A stretch of DNA of 56,343 nucleotides from NCBI GenBank assembly GCA_023253715.1, contig JALRFH010000021.1, positions 1 to 56,343 on the forward strand. Direction: 5' to 3'. The stretch comes from Halieaceae bacterium (lineage in GTDB: Bacteria; Pseudomonadota; Gammaproteobacteria; Pseudomonadales; Halieaceae). How positions within the stretch are numbered: the first letter of the stretch is position 1; each line of letters begins with the position of its first letter. Made by a program: the position numbers and the translations under genes. This document shows, piece after piece, positions 1 through 13,439 of the stretch. The notes under the pieces are model-generated. The model ran no database searches. It was not told the origin of the DNA and was given only the letters and a program-made list of their open reading frames with translations.

Positions 1-682
1 GCATGTACTTCAACGAGAACACTTTGTAGGCCGAAGCACTTAAACTACCGCCCCAGGTATCAAAAATTTGTACGGCCTGGGCACCCGCGGCAATTTGCGC
101 GTTTAGGTAATCTGCTACTGCATCGGCCAACAAAGCCAGCAGCTTATGCATCACTTCAGGCTGGTCATAGGCCATAGCTTTAACGCGAGCAAAGTCCTTG
201 CTACTGCCGCCTTCAACCATATACGTCGCTAGTGTCCACGGGCTACCCGAAAAGCCAATCAAAGGAACTTCGCCATTTAATTCATTACGAATCGCGCTGA
301 CTGCGTCCATAACGTAGCTCAAATCGTCTGCCGCTTTGAAATCATTTAAGGTATCGATATCTGCCTCACAGCGCACCGTCTTGTGGAACCTAGGTCCTTC
401 ACCCTCTTCAAAATACAGACCCAGACCCAGGGCATCGGGAATGGTCAAAATATCCGAAAACAGGATTGCCGCGTCCATTGGGTAGCGTCGCAAGGGCTGC
501 ATAGTAACTTCACAAGCGAGCTCAGTATTCTTGCAAAGATCCAAAAACGAGCCTGCTTGCGCTCGCGTTGCCCGATACTCTGGCAAATAGCGGCCGGCCT
601 GACGCATCATCCAAATAGGCGTGCGATCGACAGGTTGGCGCATTAAGGCGCGTAAAAAACGATCATTTTTTAAATTCGACAC
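1..682 (-). CDS. hemE: Uroporphyrinogen decarboxylase, 3' end cut by window edge
   Basis: This enzyme decarboxylates the four acetate side chains of uroporphyrinogen III to give coproporphyrinogen III in cytosolic haem synthesis. The ORF track misses it because it runs off the window without a stop. Reading the minus strand gives a GTG start at 682, then S-N-L-K-N-D-R-F, and the family signature [10 protein letters not shown] within the first 40 residues. The second signature, [13 protein letters not shown], lies near residue 145. About 227 of roughly 355 residues are present. The only alternative in-frame ATG lies inside the conserved N-terminus, so GTG is the likely start, with a GAGCGAG stretch upstream. 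It sits 20 bases after gltD and probably ends the gltB-gltD-hemE transcript, as in Pseudomonas. Confidence 0.95.
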   Translation of the reverse strand, partial: MSNLKNDRFLRALMRQPVDRTPIWMMRQAGRYLPEYRATRAQAGSFLDLCKNTELACEVTMQPLRRYPMDAAILFSDILTIPDALGLGLYFEEGEGPRFHKTVRCEADIDTLNDFKAADDLSYVMDAVSAIRNELNGEVPLIGFSGSPWTLATYMVEGGSSKDFARVKAMAYDQPEVMHKLLALLADAVADYLNAQIAAGAQAVQIFDTWGGSLSASAYKVFSLKYM

Positions 683-702
683 AAGCTCGCTCGCTGCAAA
701 AA

Positions 703-2145
<1,443 letters not shown>

Positions 2146-5100
2146 TTAATCCGTGTCTCGCAGACGTGACAACAAGGTGCTCAAGTCTGCTGCTTTCGGC
2201 TTAACCAACCAGAATTTACCGATATAATCTTCAAAATTTTCTAACAAATGTGTCGCCCATGCCGAGCCAGTCTCTCGCGCGTGATCTTTGATGCGCTGAC
2301 GCAAGTGGTGACGGTAAGCTTCCATATACTCGGCATTAATACGGCAAATTTCCACCAACTCGCTGTTATAACGATCGATGAACGTTCTGTCTTCGTCCAG
2401 TACATAAGCAAAACCGCCCGTCATACCGGCGCCAAAGTTCACCCCAGCCGGACCCAGAACAATGACGGTACCGCCAGTCATGTATTCGCAACAATGATCT
2501 CCAGCACCTTCAACGATGGCATGTGCTCCACTGTTACGGACCGCAAAGCGCTCTCCCGCTGTACCCGAGGCATAAAGCTCGCCGCCAGTCGCGCCGTACA
2601 AACACGTATTACCAATAATAGCCGCGTCTTTGGCCTCGAAGGCACTGCCTTTCGGTGGGAACAAGACGAGCTTGCCACCGGCCATACCTTTACCTACATA
2701 GTCGTTGGCATCGCCCTCTAGGTACATGTGCAGACCACCGGCATTCCACACACCAAAGCTTTGGCCAGCTGTGCCCTCTAAGCGGATAATCAGAGGGGCT
2801 GACTCCATACCCAAATTGCCGTGGCGTTTCGCGATTTCGCCGCTCAAACGCGCCCCAATCGAACGATCGCAATTGCCGACCCGATAGTTCAAATCACCGC
2901 CGCTCGCGGCTTCGATCATCGGCAGTGCATCCGCAACCATACGCTCGGCGAGTTCGCCTTGGTCGAAGGGATCGTTCGAGGCAACCTGGCAGAACTGCGG
3001 TTGATCGGCAGCCGCTGGATCCACATGTAGAATTGGAGCCAAATCTAAGTGGCTTTGTTTGGTGGTATCGCCCGGTAACAACTCGAGTAAATCCGTTCGG
3101 CCAATCAATTCTTCTAGGCTTCGAACGCCCAGCTTTGCCAACCACTCTCGAGTTTCCTCGGCCACCATCGTGAAAAAGTTCACGACCATATCGACGGTGC
3201 CGTTGAAATGATCATCACGCAAACGACTGTCTTGAGTGGCAACACCGGTTGCGCAATTATTGAGGTGACAGATACGTAAGTACTTACAACCCAAGGCGAC
3301 CATTGGGGCGGTACCAAAGCCAAAACTTTCGGCACCCAAAATGGCGGCTTTGATCACGTCAAGGCCGGTTTTCATCCCACCGTCAGCCTGCAGTCGAATC
3401 GAGCCGCGCAAACGGTTACCACGCAGGGTTTGCTGAACTTCCGCTAGACCTAATTCCCAGGGGGAGCCCGCGTGACGAATCGATGTGATCGGGCTTGCCG
3501 CCGTTCCGCCATCGTAACCACTGATGGTAATCAAATCGGCATAGGCCTTGGCGACACCTGCGGCGATGGTACCAATGCCAGGTTCCGACACGAGTTTTAC
3601 CGACACCAGAGCGTCGGGGTTTACCTGCTTTAAGTCGAAAATCAATTGAGCCAAATCTTCAATTGAATAGATATCGTGGTGGGGGGGTGGTGAAATCAAA
3701 GTCACTCCCGGTACCGAATAGCGCAGGCGTGCAATTAAGTCGTTGACTTTGCCGCCGGGTAATTGGCCACCCTCACCGGGCTTGGCGCCCTGTGCCACTT
3801 TAATTTGTAATACCTCGGCGTTGACCAAATAGTGCGGCGTCACCCCGAATCGGCCTGAGGCAATTTGCTTAATTTTAGAGACCCGTTCTGTGCCATAACG
3901 CGCCGGATCCTCACCGCCTTCACCCGAGTTCGAGCGAGCACCGATGCGATTCATTGCCGCGGCCAGCGCTTCGTGTGCTTCGGGGCTCAGTGCCCCCAGC
4001 GACATACCGGCAGAGTCAAAGCGCGGCAATATCGCTTCTACCGGTTCGATCTCCTCTAACGGCAAGGGCTCGTCTGCCAGCACTGGCTTCATCAAATCGC
4101 GCAACGTAGCCACTGGGCGGCTGTTCACCATGTGACTGTACTTTTGGTAAATACCTCGATCACCGCTCGCCACCGCTTGTTGCAGGGCTAGAACTACATC
4201 TGGGTTAAAGGCGTGATATTCTTGACCGTGCACATATTTCAACAAGCCGCCCTGAACCAACGATTTGCGCATCGACCAGGCGGTTCGCGCCAAGGCTTTT
4301 TGATCATCCTCAAGATCGATGAAATCGGCACCGCTGATTCGGCTTGCCACCCCTTTAAAACACGTTTCAACCACTTCTGACGCCAAACCGATGGCTTCAA
4401 ACAGCTGTGCTCCGCGATAAGAACTGACCGCCGATATGCCCATTTTGGACATGATTTTCAACAAGCCCTTGTTAATCCCCTTGCGATAATTTTTGTAACA
4501 AATACTGGGGTCACCCAAAATCTCGCCTTTGCGCAGCAAATCATCCAATACCGCGTAGGCCAAGTAGGGGTAAACCGCTGTCGCGCCAAAACCAAGCAAG
4601 CAGGCAATTTGATGGGAGTCACGGGCACTGCCCGTCTCGATTACCAAGTTCGCATCACAACGAAGTCCCACTTTAATCAAGTGGTGATGAACCGCACCCG
4701 TCGCCAGCAAGCTGTGAATCGGCAGGCGATCGGTCGCGATTTTACGATCCGAAATGATCATAATGGTCGCGCCTTCGCGCACAGCTTGCTCGACCTGTTG
4801 ACACAAAGCTTCTACCGCGCCGGCCAAGCTCATCTCAGCGGGTGCATAGGTTGCGTCAATGTCGGCAACCTCAAAACCGGGTCGATCAAGATTCAATAAA
4901 CGATTAAATTTACTCTGCGACAGGACCGGCGAGCGCAAAATAATTCGCCGCGCATGCTCAGGCCCCTCAGTAAATAGGTTTTGCTCACGCCCCAAGTCCG
5001 TTTCGAGTGACATCACAATCGTTTCACGCAAAGGGTCGATCGGTGGGTTCGTGACCTGCGCGAACTTTTGCCGGAAATAGTCGTACAGGCTTCGCGTCTG

Positions 5101-6597
5101 CTGCGACAGTACAGCCATCGGAGTATCGTCGCCCATAGAGCCGACCGCCTCGTTACCCGATTCCGCTAAGGGCCGGAAAACCTGATCTCGCTCTTCAAAA
5201 CTTACCTGGAACATTTTTTGGTAAGCATCTAACTCCGACACCTCGATACCGGGATCAACCTCACCCTCGAAAGTCCCCTCAATTCGCTCTGAGTTGTCGC
5301 GCAACCACTGCTTATAAGGCTTGCGGGTCTTCAAGCGGTTGTCGATATCAGCGGTGTGCAAGACTTCACCGGTTTCGGTATCTACCATCAGCATTTGCCC
5401 TGGACCAACGCGACCCTTGGCAACCACATCTTCAGGCTTGTAGCTGTATGTGCCGATTTCGGACGCAACGGTCAAAAATCCATCTCGAGTCTTGACCCAG
5501 CGCGCAGGACGCAGGCCGTTTCGATCCAGCAAACAGGTGGCATATCGACCATCAGTGAGCACGATACCAGCAGGACCATCCCAAGGTTCCATGTGCATGG
5601 AGTGGTACTCGTAAAACGCACGCAAGTCGGCGTCCATCGATTCAAGATTCTGCCACGCCGGTGGAATCAACATCCGCAACGCGCGGGGCATATCTACGCC
5701 GCCCGTCAGCAGCACCTCAAGCATATTATCCAGGCTCGACGAGTCGGAGCCGGTGCGATTAACTATCGGCTGGATGTCGGCAATATTCGGCAGCAGATCT
5801 GTTTCAAACAAAGCGGAGCGAGCGTCTGCCCAATTGCGGTTGCCCTCGATCGTGTTGATCTCACCGTTGTGCGCCAACAAGCGAAAGGGTTGTGCTAATG
5901 GCCACTTGGGCAGGGTGTTGGTCGAGAAACGCTGGTGAAAAACACAGATCGCGGTCTGCAAGCGAGGATCGCCCAGATCCGCATAAAATTGCGGTAAATC
6001 CGCTGGCATGACCAAACCTTTGTAGGACACGACTTTGGCCGACAAACTGCACAAATAAAACGCCTCATGCTCAGCTCCTGCCAGCGCTTTTTCTGTTCTG
6101 CGACGCGCGATCAACAACTTGGCTTCGAGTGACACAGAGTCATCGGAATCAGCTTCGACGACGAAACACTGTTCGATACGGGGCAAACTGGCCAAGGCAA
6201 TTTCACCACAGACTGACGCATCTGTAGGCACGACACGCCAACCCAGAGGATTCAGCCCTTGAGCGCGTAAAGCCGTTTCTAGCGCCGTGCGTTCTGTGGC
6301 GGCGGCCTCTTGGTCTTGGCTCAAAAAGGTCTGCGCAATCGCGAAATGATCCGGCAAAGTCACCCCTAAGACCTTGCTCGCCTCATCTTTAAAGAAACTC
6401 TTGGGCATCTGGAACAAGAGCCCGCAACCATCACCGGTCTTACCGTCTGCGGCAATACCACCTCGGTGAGTCATGCAGGTCAGCGACTCAATCGCCGTCT
6501 GCAACAGGCGGTGACTCGCTTCTCCTGTGGTTTGGGCAATCAATCCAAACCCGCAGTTATCACGGAATTCTTCAGGGCGATATAGGCCAGCGTTCAT
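2146..6597 (-). CDS. gltB: Glutamate synthase (NADPH) large subunit
   Basis: This is the alpha subunit of GOGAT. It carries an N-terminal class II glutaminase domain, a central domain, an FMN and 3Fe-4S synthase domain, and a C-terminal beta-helix. The ORF track opens at 6663, but I place the start at 6597 ([18 protein letters not shown]). Family members start there, and cleavage just before the cysteine of NCGFG gives the catalytic N-terminal Cys. The glutaminase signature [17 protein letters not shown] follows. The FMN domain contains GGEDPARYG and the [11 protein letters not shown]-type cysteine region. The length is 1483 residues, as in pseudomonads. GGAAT precedes the start. A good sigma70-like promoter lies about 95 bases upstream, and gltD follows directly. 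Confidence 0.97.
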   Translation of the reverse strand: MNAGLYRPEEFRDNCGFGLIAQTTGEASHRLLQTAIESLTCMTHRGGIAADGKTGDGCGLLFQMPKSFFKDEASKVLGVTLPDHFAIAQTFLSQDQEAAATERTALETALRAQGLNPLGWRVVPTDASVCGEIALASLPRIEQCFVVEADSDDSVSLEAKLLIARRRTEKALAGAEHEAFYLCSLSAKVVSYKGLVMPADLPQFYADLGDPRLQTAICVFHQRFSTNTLPKWPLAQPFRLLAHNGEINTIEGNRNWADARSALFETDLLPNIADIQPIVNRTGSDSSSLDNMLEVLLTGGVDMPRALRMLIPPAWQNLESMDADLRAFYEYHSMHMEPWDGPAGIVLTDGRYATCLLDRNGLRPARWVKTRDGFLTVASEIGTYSYKPEDVVAKGRVGPGQMLMVDTETGEVLHTADIDNRLKTRKPYKQWLRDNSERIEGTFEGEVDPGIEVSELDAYQKMFQVSFEERDQVFRPLAESGNEAVGSMGDDTPMAVLSQQTRSLYDYFRQKFAQVTNPPIDPLRETIVMSLETDLGREQNLFTEGPEHARRIILRSPVLSQSKFNRLLNLDRPGFEVADIDATYAPAEMSLAGAVEALCQQVEQAVREGATIMIISDRKIATDRLPIHSLLATGAVHHHLIKVGLRCDANLVIETGSARDSHQIACLLGFGATAVYPYLAYAVLDDLLRKGEILGDPSICYKNYRKGINKGLLKIMSKMGISAVSSYRGAQLFEAIGLASEVVETCFKGVASRISGADFIDLEDDQKALARTAWSMRKSLVQGGLLKYVHGQEYHAFNPDVVLALQQAVASGDRGIYQKYSHMVNSRPVATLRDLMKPVLADEPLPLEEIEPVEAILPRFDSAGMSLGALSPEAHEALAAAMNRIGARSNSGEGGEDPARYGTERVSKIKQIASGRFGVTPHYLVNAEVLQIKVAQGAKPGEGGQLPGGKVNDLIARLRYSVPGVTLISPPPHHDIYSIEDLAQLIFDLKQVNPDALVSVKLVSEPGIGTIAAGVAKAYADLITISGYDGGTAASPITSIRHAGSPWELGLAEVQQTLRGNRLRGSIRLQADGGMKTGLDVIKAAILGAESFGFGTAPMVALGCKYLRICHLNNCATGVATQDSRLRDDHFNGTVDMVVNFFTMVAEETREWLAKLGVRSLEELIGRTDLLELLPGDTTKQSHLDLAPILHVDPAAADQPQFCQVASNDPFDQGELAERMVADALPMIEAASGGDLNYRVGNCDRSIGARLSGEIAKRHGNLGMESAPLIIRLEGTAGQSFGVWNAGGLHMYLEGDANDYVGKGMAGGKLVLFPPKGSAFEAKDAAIIGNTCLYGATGGELYASGTAGERFAVRNSGAHAIVEGAGDHCCEYMTGGTVIVLGPAGVNFGAGMTGGFAYVLDEDRTFIDRYNSELVEICRINAEYMEAYRHHLRQRIKDHARETGSAWATHLLENFEDYIGKFWLVKPKAADLSTLLSRLRDTD

Positions 6598-6690
6598 AGC
6601 TATTCCAATACAAGTTAATGGTTGTAGATCGTGTGTGCGGCGCACTCCCCGCGCGAGGCTCAAGGGGCGCTTCTTCTTAGGGGGAGACGG

Positions 6691-6719
6691 ATTTTACACG
6701 CTCTTAGGCATATCGACAA
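6691..6719 (-). promoter_or_regulatory. Probable sigma70 promoter of gltBD-hemE
   Basis: On the minus strand TTGTCG is followed, after 17 bases, by TAAAAT. Transcription would begin near 6684, giving an untranslated leader of about 87 bases before gltB. It lies in the 166-base gap between aroB and gltB, the only non-coding stretch of any size upstream of the operon. The boxes are visible; promoter activity is inferred. Confidence 0.45.
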
Positions 6720-6763
6720 ACCTATGGCCAAAACTGTACAAGATTTGCCTCAAATTAAAGGCC

Positions 6764-7849
6764 TTATCGATCAATCAAAGCGTGCAGTTCATCTTGTCGA
6801 ACATCGTCAACGACCACCGCTTCGCCTAAGGCCGCAAGCAGGACAAAACGCATTCGCCCGTCGATCACTTTCTTGTCCAAAGACATGAGGTCGATAAAGG
6901 TGTTCGAACTCATGCCCTCGGGCGCCCAAATGGGTAAACCCAAATCGGTCAGCAAGTGCTCGAGCTCGGTCACCAAACCATCAGAAACCGAGTGGCGCAT
7001 CGCCGACAAACGCACAGCCATCACCATACCCGCGGCGACCGCCTCACCGTGCAACCAAGCACCGTAACCCATGTGCGTTTCGATGGCATGCCCAAAGGTA
7101 TGACCCAAATTCAAGATGGCACGTAGCCCCGATTCACGCTCGTCAGCGGCAACCACTTCGGCTTTAATCTCACACGAACGCTTAATCGCGTAACTCAGCA
7201 CATTGGCGTCTCTCGACCTGAGCCCCACCCTGTTCGCACCAAGCCAAGCGTGGAAATCGGCATCAAATATTAATCCGTATTTCACAACCTCGGCCAAGCC
7301 TGCGGCGTATTCACGATCGCCAAGCGTTGACAGGGTCGCAGTGTCGATAATGACGGCATTGGGCTGATAAAAAGCGCCAATCATGTTTTTACCAAGCGGA
7401 TGATTGACCGCCGTTTTGCCACCCACCGAAGAATCCACCTGTGCCAGTAGCGTAGTCGGCACCTGCACAAAATTTACACCGCGCTGATAGCAGGCCGCAG
7501 CGAAGCCGGTGATGTCACCCACAACACCGCCACCCAGAGCAACAAATGTGGTGCTGCGGTTATGTCGGGCGCGTAACACCTGGTCAAAAATATCGCCTAA
7601 TGTCTGCCAGGTTTTGTACTGCTCACCATCAGGTAGGATCACCGAGCTTACCAAGGCCTCAGCGGGTAATTGGCGCAACACAGCATCCAAATATAAAGGC
7701 GCAATAGTCTCGTTGGTGACAACAACGATTTGCCGGCCCGTTATCGCATCGCCCAGCAAGGTAGTGGCATGTAATAGGTTGGGCCCAATGTATATCGGAT
7801 AACGACGATCACCAAGTTCTACGTATAAGGTCGTGCACTGTACAGACAT
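6764..7849 (-). CDS. aroB: 3-dehydroquinate synthase
   Basis: This cytosolic enzyme cyclises DAHP to 3-dehydroquinate, the second step of the shikimate pathway, using NAD+ and a divalent metal. The 361-residue length is typical. Visible family motifs are the nucleotide-binding GGGVVGDITGFAAACYQRG around residue 105, QVPTTLLAQVDSSVGGKTAVN near residue 130, and the metal-binding NLGHTFGHAIE near residue 247, followed by HGEAVAAGM. It begins 15 bases after aroK, so the two shikimate genes are probably co-transcribed behind the pil genes. The damX gene that follows aroB in many gammaproteobacteria is missing here. Confidence 0.97.
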   Translation of the reverse strand: MSVQCTTLYVELGDRRYPIYIGPNLLHATTLLGDAITGRQIVVVTNETIAPLYLDAVLRQLPAEALVSSVILPDGEQYKTWQTLGDIFDQVLRARHNRSTTFVALGGGVVGDITGFAAACYQRGVNFVQVPTTLLAQVDSSVGGKTAVNHPLGKNMIGAFYQPNAVIIDTATLSTLGDREYAAGLAEVVKYGLIFDADFHAWLGANRVGLRSRDANVLSYAIKRSCEIKAEVVAADERESGLRAILNLGHTFGHAIETHMGYGAWLHGEAVAAGMVMAVRLSAMRHSVSDGLVTELEHLLTDLGLPIWAPEGMSSNTFIDLMSLDKKVIDGRMRFVLLAALGEAVVVDDVRQDELHALIDR

Positions 7850-7864
7850 GTCTTCGCTCTTGCG

Positions 7865-8377
7865 TTATTCACTCTGATCGCCGTAATGACGAGCAAGCCG
7901 AGTGGCAATGGACCGCGAATTGGCGCCATCCGTTTCGATCGTTTGGGTCGCAATTTCCCGATACAAGGGATCGCGGATGTTCATTAAACGTTCAAGCACC
8001 TCGCGCGGATTGCCCGTTTGCAGCAGTGGACGTTTGCGATCGTTGGCCGTACGACGAAGCTGCTCGCTTAGGGATGCGCGTAAGTATATCACTTGTGCAG
8101 GTTTTAATAAGTCGCGATTCTCTTCACGCATCACAATACCGCCGCCAGTGGCAATAACACCCTCTGGCATGGCCAGCAAATCTTTTAGCACTTGAGTTTC
8201 ACGATCTCGAAATCCCTGCTCACCTTCAACATCAAAGATCCATGGAATATCAGCACCCGTGCGTGCTTCGATCTCAGCATCGCTATCTTTAAACGGCAAA
8301 CGCAACTTTCTTGCAAGCAAGGTGCCAACGGTAGTTTTGCCGGCCCCCATGGGGCCGACTAGGACAATCAAAGCCAT
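7865..8377 (-). CDS. aroK: Shikimate kinase
   Basis: This enzyme phosphorylates shikimate at the 3-hydroxyl using ATP. It is a 170-residue P-loop NMP-kinase-fold protein. The Walker A motif GPMGAGKTT starts at residue 8. The shikimate-binding DSDAEIEARTG follows (about residue 33), then GFRDRE (near residue 57) and the Walker B-like GGGIV (near residue 79). The lid arginines are in RKRPLL. The protein begins MALIVLVG, as short AroK proteins do. It lies 10 bases downstream of pilQ and 15 upstream of aroB, the classic pilMNOPQ-aroKB arrangement. Confidence 0.97.
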   Translation of the reverse strand: MALIVLVGPMGAGKTTVGTLLARKLRLPFKDSDAEIEARTGADIPWIFDVEGEQGFRDRETQVLKDLLAMPEGVIATGGGIVMREENRDLLKPAQVIYLRASLSEQLRRTANDRKRPLLQTGNPREVLERLMNIRDPLYREIATQTIETDGANSRSIATRLARHYGDQSE

Positions 8378-8387
8378 ACTGACAGCT

Positions 8388-10514
8388 CTAGTCGAGTAAC
8401 GAATCTGCCAGTATACGCGGAGTAATAAAAATTAGCGTCTCTGTTTTTGTTCGAGAGGTCGAAGTGCTCTTAAAAAATTGGCCCATCACCGGCAAATCGC
8501 CCAGCACCGGTACCTTTGAGGTTTTTTCAAGATCCTCTGTTCTAAAAACGCCGCCTAAGACAATGGTTTCCCCATTACCCACTAAGACTTGCGTAGTGAG
8601 TTCGGTGGTGTCAATGGTTGGGATACTACCGCCATTACCCGAAGGCACCAAATCACCGATACTGTCTTGGTTGATCACAAGATCGAGCAAGATCCGGTCG
8701 TCGGGCGTAATATTTGGCGTGACATCCAGTTGTAATACCGCCTCTTTAAATTGCGTGGCGGTTGCGCCGCCGGCCGAAGATTCTTGGTAGGGAACTTCCG
8801 TACCAGACTTGATCGAAGCTTTTTGTTTATCGCCCGTAATCACTTTAGGTTGAGACACTACCTCGCCTTTACCTACCGCCTCTAGCGCACTCAGTTCTGC
8901 GGTTAAAAATACGTCTTTGCTGGTAAAACCTACCGCAAAACTGCCCGCCGGCTCAGCCACACCCAAATCAACCAACAAAGACCCTGGCAAAGAAACAGAA
9001 CCCGGTAGTCCATCAATAATTGATTGATTGAGGTTCGTTACGTTTTCTACGTCACCACTAATCGACAAGGCGTTTCCAAAGAAGTTGTTGTTGGTATGCC
9101 CACCGCCCCAAGAAATACCGAGCTCTTCATCCAAGTTAGACTGTGCAATCACGATTCGCGCTTCAATCATGACCTGGCGAATGGGAATGTCGACGAGGTC
9201 GATAAGATTTCGAATTTCAGCCAGCTTAGCTGCCGTTTCTGTCACGATGAGCGAATTGGTCCGAGGATCAACAATCACACTACCGCGCGACGAAATCAGT
9301 GACCCACCATCTTCACTACCCGCAGAGAATAGATCGACAATAGCATCTGCTTTAGCGTAGCGGATTCGGATGAACTCTGTGCTCAAGGGCGCTAATTCCG
9401 CAATCTGCTTATTCGCTTCAATTTGTTGACGCTCGCGTTCAGCGATCTCATCGGCCGGAGCGACCATCAGAACGTTGCCAATTTGCCGTTTATCCAAACC
9501 TCGCGTCTTCAACACGAGCTCCAAGGCTTGATCCCAGGGCACGTTCTGCAAGCGCAAGGTAATTCGCCCCGTAACGGTATCGCTGGCAACCAAGTTAAGC
9601 TCGGTAAAATCGGCAATTAACTGCAAGACAGCGCGAACTTCGATGTCTTGGAAATTTAATGAAATGCGGTCGCCAACGTAGGCAAACTCGTTGCGGCGAT
9701 CCTCGATTTCCTCAACGGTTAAGGCTTTGACACTTAACACGTATTGGTTATCGGTTTGATAGGCCAAGTAATCGAAATCTTTCGCCGTCTTTAGGGTCAG
9801 CACCGTCCCGAGTTCGGTCGTATTCACATCGACACTGTAGACGGGCGTCGCAAAATCGGTCACATCAAAACGACGCAACAGGCGCTCGGGCACTGCAGTA
9901 TCCTTGAACTGAACTTTGATATCGCCCGCTTCAGAATAGACGTTGACGTCAACGTTTGGGTTGCTCAACTCCAACAACAATCGCCCTTCACCTGCCGTGG
10001 TACGCTGAAACTGCAGGTCGGTAATCATGGCCTCGACATCTAAGACCTTTTCCACTTTAGCCATCACAGCGTTAGGGTCGGAAGCCGGTTTGGTGTAATC
10101 ACCTTGGCCACCTTCGCCGACGGTTACAAATAGCGAATTGCCTTCAACGCGCGTCTCATACGGCACTAATTTTACTAGGTTCACGATCATCCGCGTCCGC
10201 TCGCCCGCCTCTACCACCATGACGGCCGTGGCATTTCCATACGGCAGGGTAAAGCGCTTTCGATCTAGGCCGCTTTTGGTATCGGAAAAGTCCAAAGCGA
10301 TGCGAGCGGGTTTCTCGACTGTGTAGCCTTTGTAATCTTGAGGCACTGAATCAAAATCGACGCGAATCTCAAACTTGCCGCCGGAGCGTGAGGTAAAGCT
10401 GATTTCCTCGACCACGCTCGCCATCAACTGCGAGCTTGAGGTCAACGCAAGCAGACCGATGACGCTCTGTATCGAGACCCTAGTAAAGAATGCTCTGACT
10501 GTTCGCCACACCAT
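8388..10514 (-). CDS. pilQ: Type IV pilus secretin PilQ
   Basis: PilQ is the outer-membrane secretin ring through which type IV pili pass. The 708-residue protein starts with a signal peptide (hydrophobic IGLLALTSSSQLMA, cleavage likely near residue 32). Two AMIN-type beta domains follow, for peptidoglycan binding. A secretin N0/STN domain starts around ISLNFQDIEVRAVLQLIADF (residues about 284-303). After an N1 domain comes the C-terminal secretin core, with the signature region GNGETIVLGGVFR and the terminal VPVLGDLPVMGQFFKS. It is the last pil gene of the set. A four-base gap separates it from pilP. Confidence 0.96.
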   Translation of the reverse strand: MVWRTVRAFFTRVSIQSVIGLLALTSSSQLMASVVEEISFTSRSGGKFEIRVDFDSVPQDYKGYTVEKPARIALDFSDTKSGLDRKRFTLPYGNATAVMVVEAGERTRMIVNLVKLVPYETRVEGNSLFVTVGEGGQGDYTKPASDPNAVMAKVEKVLDVEAMITDLQFQRTTAGEGRLLLELSNPNVDVNVYSEAGDIKVQFKDTAVPERLLRRFDVTDFATPVYSVDVNTTELGTVLTLKTAKDFDYLAYQTDNQYVLSVKALTVEEIEDRRNEFAYVGDRISLNFQDIEVRAVLQLIADFTELNLVASDTVTGRITLRLQNVPWDQALELVLKTRGLDKRQIGNVLMVAPADEIAERERQQIEANKQIAELAPLSTEFIRIRYAKADAIVDLFSAGSEDGGSLISSRGSVIVDPRTNSLIVTETAAKLAEIRNLIDLVDIPIRQVMIEARIVIAQSNLDEELGISWGGGHTNNNFFGNALSISGDVENVTNLNQSIIDGLPGSVSLPGSLLVDLGVAEPAGSFAVGFTSKDVFLTAELSALEAVGKGEVVSQPKVITGDKQKASIKSGTEVPYQESSAGGATATQFKEAVLQLDVTPNITPDDRILLDLVINQDSIGDLVPSGNGGSIPTIDTTELTTQVLVGNGETIVLGGVFRTEDLEKTSKVPVLGDLPVMGQFFKSTSTSRTKTETLIFITPRILADSLLD

Positions 10515-10518
10515 GGTG

Positions 10519-11064
10519 CTACCCCTCTCCCAAATTCACTCCGTTGAGCATGATCGACCTAGGCCGCTCCACCCAACCGTCTTCTGAACCATCGCTCACG
10601 ATCTCAACGACGGCAACATAGGTCGGCCCCATATCAATCACGCGTCCGTGATTGCGACCAATGTAATTACCCAAACCAACACGATGAATGCCGCCGTCAG
10701 GGTCTTGCATTAAGGTCCAATCTTTGCCGTTACGACGAATAGTGCCGACCATCACTAATGATTCAAGCGTATATTGTTCTAAAAATTCTTTGGACCTATT
10801 CGGATCCGGTCGCACCGCCGACACCGACTGCAATTGCGCCACATCCTGCACGGCGACAGGACGCTCGAAAGGGCTTCGAATGGTCGTGGCGCTGTAGGCA
10901 AAGGCCTCGTAATCCTTAAATGGCGGTATGGCAGCGATGATGCCGGCAGGCCGAGCGCGCTTTTCGGCCATGAATTGATCTAAATCGCTGAAATCGTCAT
11001 TCGCGCAAGCGGTCAAACCCAGCATCGCAGCGACAACCCAGACTTTATTTAGCGCGCCCGACAT
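10519..11064 (-). CDS. pilP: Type IV pilus lipoprotein PilP
   Basis: PilP is an inner-membrane-anchored lipoprotein that links the PilMNO alignment subcomplex to the secretin PilQ. The 181-residue protein has a lipoprotein signal peptide ending in the lipobox L-T-A-C, with Cys20 as the lipidation site. The C-terminal half (ESLVMVGTIRRNGKDWTLMQDPDGGIHRVGLGNYIG) is the PilP beta-sandwich. Its ATG overlaps the pilO stop in a TAATG junction, indicating translational coupling. Aspartates follow the cysteine (CANDDFSD), the usual inner-membrane retention pattern in enteric bacteria. Confidence 0.95.
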   Translation of the reverse strand: MSGALNKVWVVAAMLGLTACANDDFSDLDQFMAEKRARPAGIIAAIPPFKDYEAFAYSATTIRSPFERPVAVQDVAQLQSVSAVRPDPNRSKEFLEQYTLESLVMVGTIRRNGKDWTLMQDPDGGIHRVGLGNYIGRNHGRVIDMGPTYVAVVEIVSDGSEDGWVERPRSIMLNGVNLGEG

Positions 11065-11675
11065 TATCCACCATCCCTATAACGATAAGTTTTGGCGATC
11101 ATGTTCATACGCAAATCACCACCCCCTGCGCGCACCGCTTCGATACTAAAATCGTGCAATGTCACAATGCGAGGCAAACCTGCCATGGACGATACGAAAC
11201 TGCCAAGGTCATGGTAGGAACCTGTCGCCACGATGGCAATCGGCAACTCAACATAAAACTCATCGGCCCGCTCATCCTGCAAATCGATGCTAGCGATCTC
11301 TAAACCGTTAACCAATCCTTTATTGGTAATATCCTCGAGCAAGCCCGGCACTTCGGTATCACTGGGTAATTGACTCACTAATGCGCCGAACGAATCTTCC
11401 ATCTCCAGCATTTGTCGCTTGTAGGCATCTAGATTGGCTGCTTTAAATGCTTTGTCTTCGAAATCTTTTTTGGTATCCAGCTCTTGTTGCTCAGCGCGAG
11501 CCAAATCTTGCTGCAGGCCCTTCACATGATAGTTATAGCCCACAAACAGGACGGCAACAAAAACCAGTATCCAAAGAAAAACCAAGATAGGCACAGGCCA
11601 GGATCCGATATTATCAGGATCAAGATCACTGACATCGAAGTCTTTCAAGCTACGCAAGGTATCTTCAATGGCCAT
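11064..11675 (-). CDS. pilO: Type IV pilus inner-membrane protein PilO
   Basis: PilO pairs with PilN in the inner membrane to form the periplasmic alignment platform of the pilus machine. The 203 residues show a short cytoplasmic tail, one transmembrane helix (WPVPILVFLWILVFVAVLFVGY, about residues 26-47), a coiled coil rich in Glu, Gln and Lys (about 52-75), and a C-terminal ferredoxin-like domain. This is the standard PilO layout. It is joined to pilN and to pilP by one-base TAATG stop-start overlaps. Confidence 0.95.
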   Translation of the reverse strand: MAIEDTLRSLKDFDVSDLDPDNIGSWPVPILVFLWILVFVAVLFVGYNYHVKGLQQDLARAEQQELDTKKDFEDKAFKAANLDAYKRQMLEMEDSFGALVSQLPSDTEVPGLLEDITNKGLVNGLEIASIDLQDERADEFYVELPIAIVATGSYHDLGSFVSSMAGLPRIVTLHDFSIEAVRAGGGDLRMNMIAKTYRYRDGG

Positions 11676-12231
11676 TATCGCGCACCCTCGCCGTCCGGCT
11701 GGATTTTTACAGACAAATTAAAAGTCGTTGCTTGCGGGCCAAACTCTGGTGCCGCCCTGACCGAGTCCAGATTCGGGGACGAAAACCAATCAGAGGCCTC
11801 TAAATTCCGCATCAAGCTCGACACCCTATTGTTTGATTCGGCCACACCACGCACACTAATCAAACCGTCAACTGACTGAAGACTGGTGTAGTACACCCCA
11901 TCGGGCACGGTGCGAACCAGCTGATCCATCACTCTAACGATGATGGGACGATTGCCCTGTAAATCTTGAATCACCCGCATGCGGTCAAGCAACTGCGTGC
12001 GCCGTTTCTGCAGATCTCGTATCTCCGCCACTTGAGCATTCAACACTTTAATCTCATTGGCGATGTAGTCGTTGCGACGCTTCTGCGCATCAATCTGATC
12101 GTTGATCACGAAATCAACCGCAAGTAAGAGTGCGATGGCGATCAGAGCGACCAGCGCTGAAACCAAATAAAACTCGCGTTTCTTCTGTTCGCGCAACTCC
12201 TCGCGCCATGGCAGCAGATTGATATTCGCCA

Positions 12232-12232
<1 letters not shown>
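11675..12232 (-). CDS. pilN: Type IV pilus inner-membrane protein PilN
   Basis: PilN binds PilM through its short cytoplasmic N-terminus and pairs with PilO. The family hallmark INLLPWREE is at residues 4-12 and is the segment that docks into PilM. A transmembrane helix (LVSALVALIAIALLLAVDFVI, about 24-44) follows, then a coiled coil and a small periplasmic domain. The length is 185 residues. The start codon overlaps the pilM stop (TGATG), so translation is probably coupled along the pilM-N-O-P chain. Confidence 0.96.
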
Positions 12233-13296
<1,064 letters not shown>

Positions 13297-13398
13297 CTAT
13301 CGCCTCGCCATTCTGCAGTTATGCTAATGTGTCATATTACTTCACATTTCGACAAAGATATAGGCTTGCTAGGCTCGCATGCAGGCATCATTACCGCC

Positions 13399-13404
13399 TA
13401 TAAT
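13399..13404 (+). promoter_or_regulatory. Possible -10 box upstream of mrcA
   Basis: A consensus TATAAT lies 35 bases before the mrcA GTG start, but there is no good -35 hexamer at 16-18 bases. This is the pilM/mrcA divergent region, and I found no convincing minus-strand promoter for pilM in it. Confidence 0.3.
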
Positions 13405-13439
13405 TCAACTCATGCTCTTGCCAATCATCAAATACTACC

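Noticed and set aside
2248-2721. 157-residue plus-strand ORF
   Set aside because: Antisense shadow of the gltB 3' region.
5356-5898. 180-residue plus-strand ORF
   Set aside because: It lies wholly antisense to gltB, whose reading frame is unmistakable; the translation has no recognisable motif.
13341-13375. CRP-like TGTGT-N9-TCACA upstream of pilM
   Set aside because: The spacing is nine rather than six bases and only one half-site is good.
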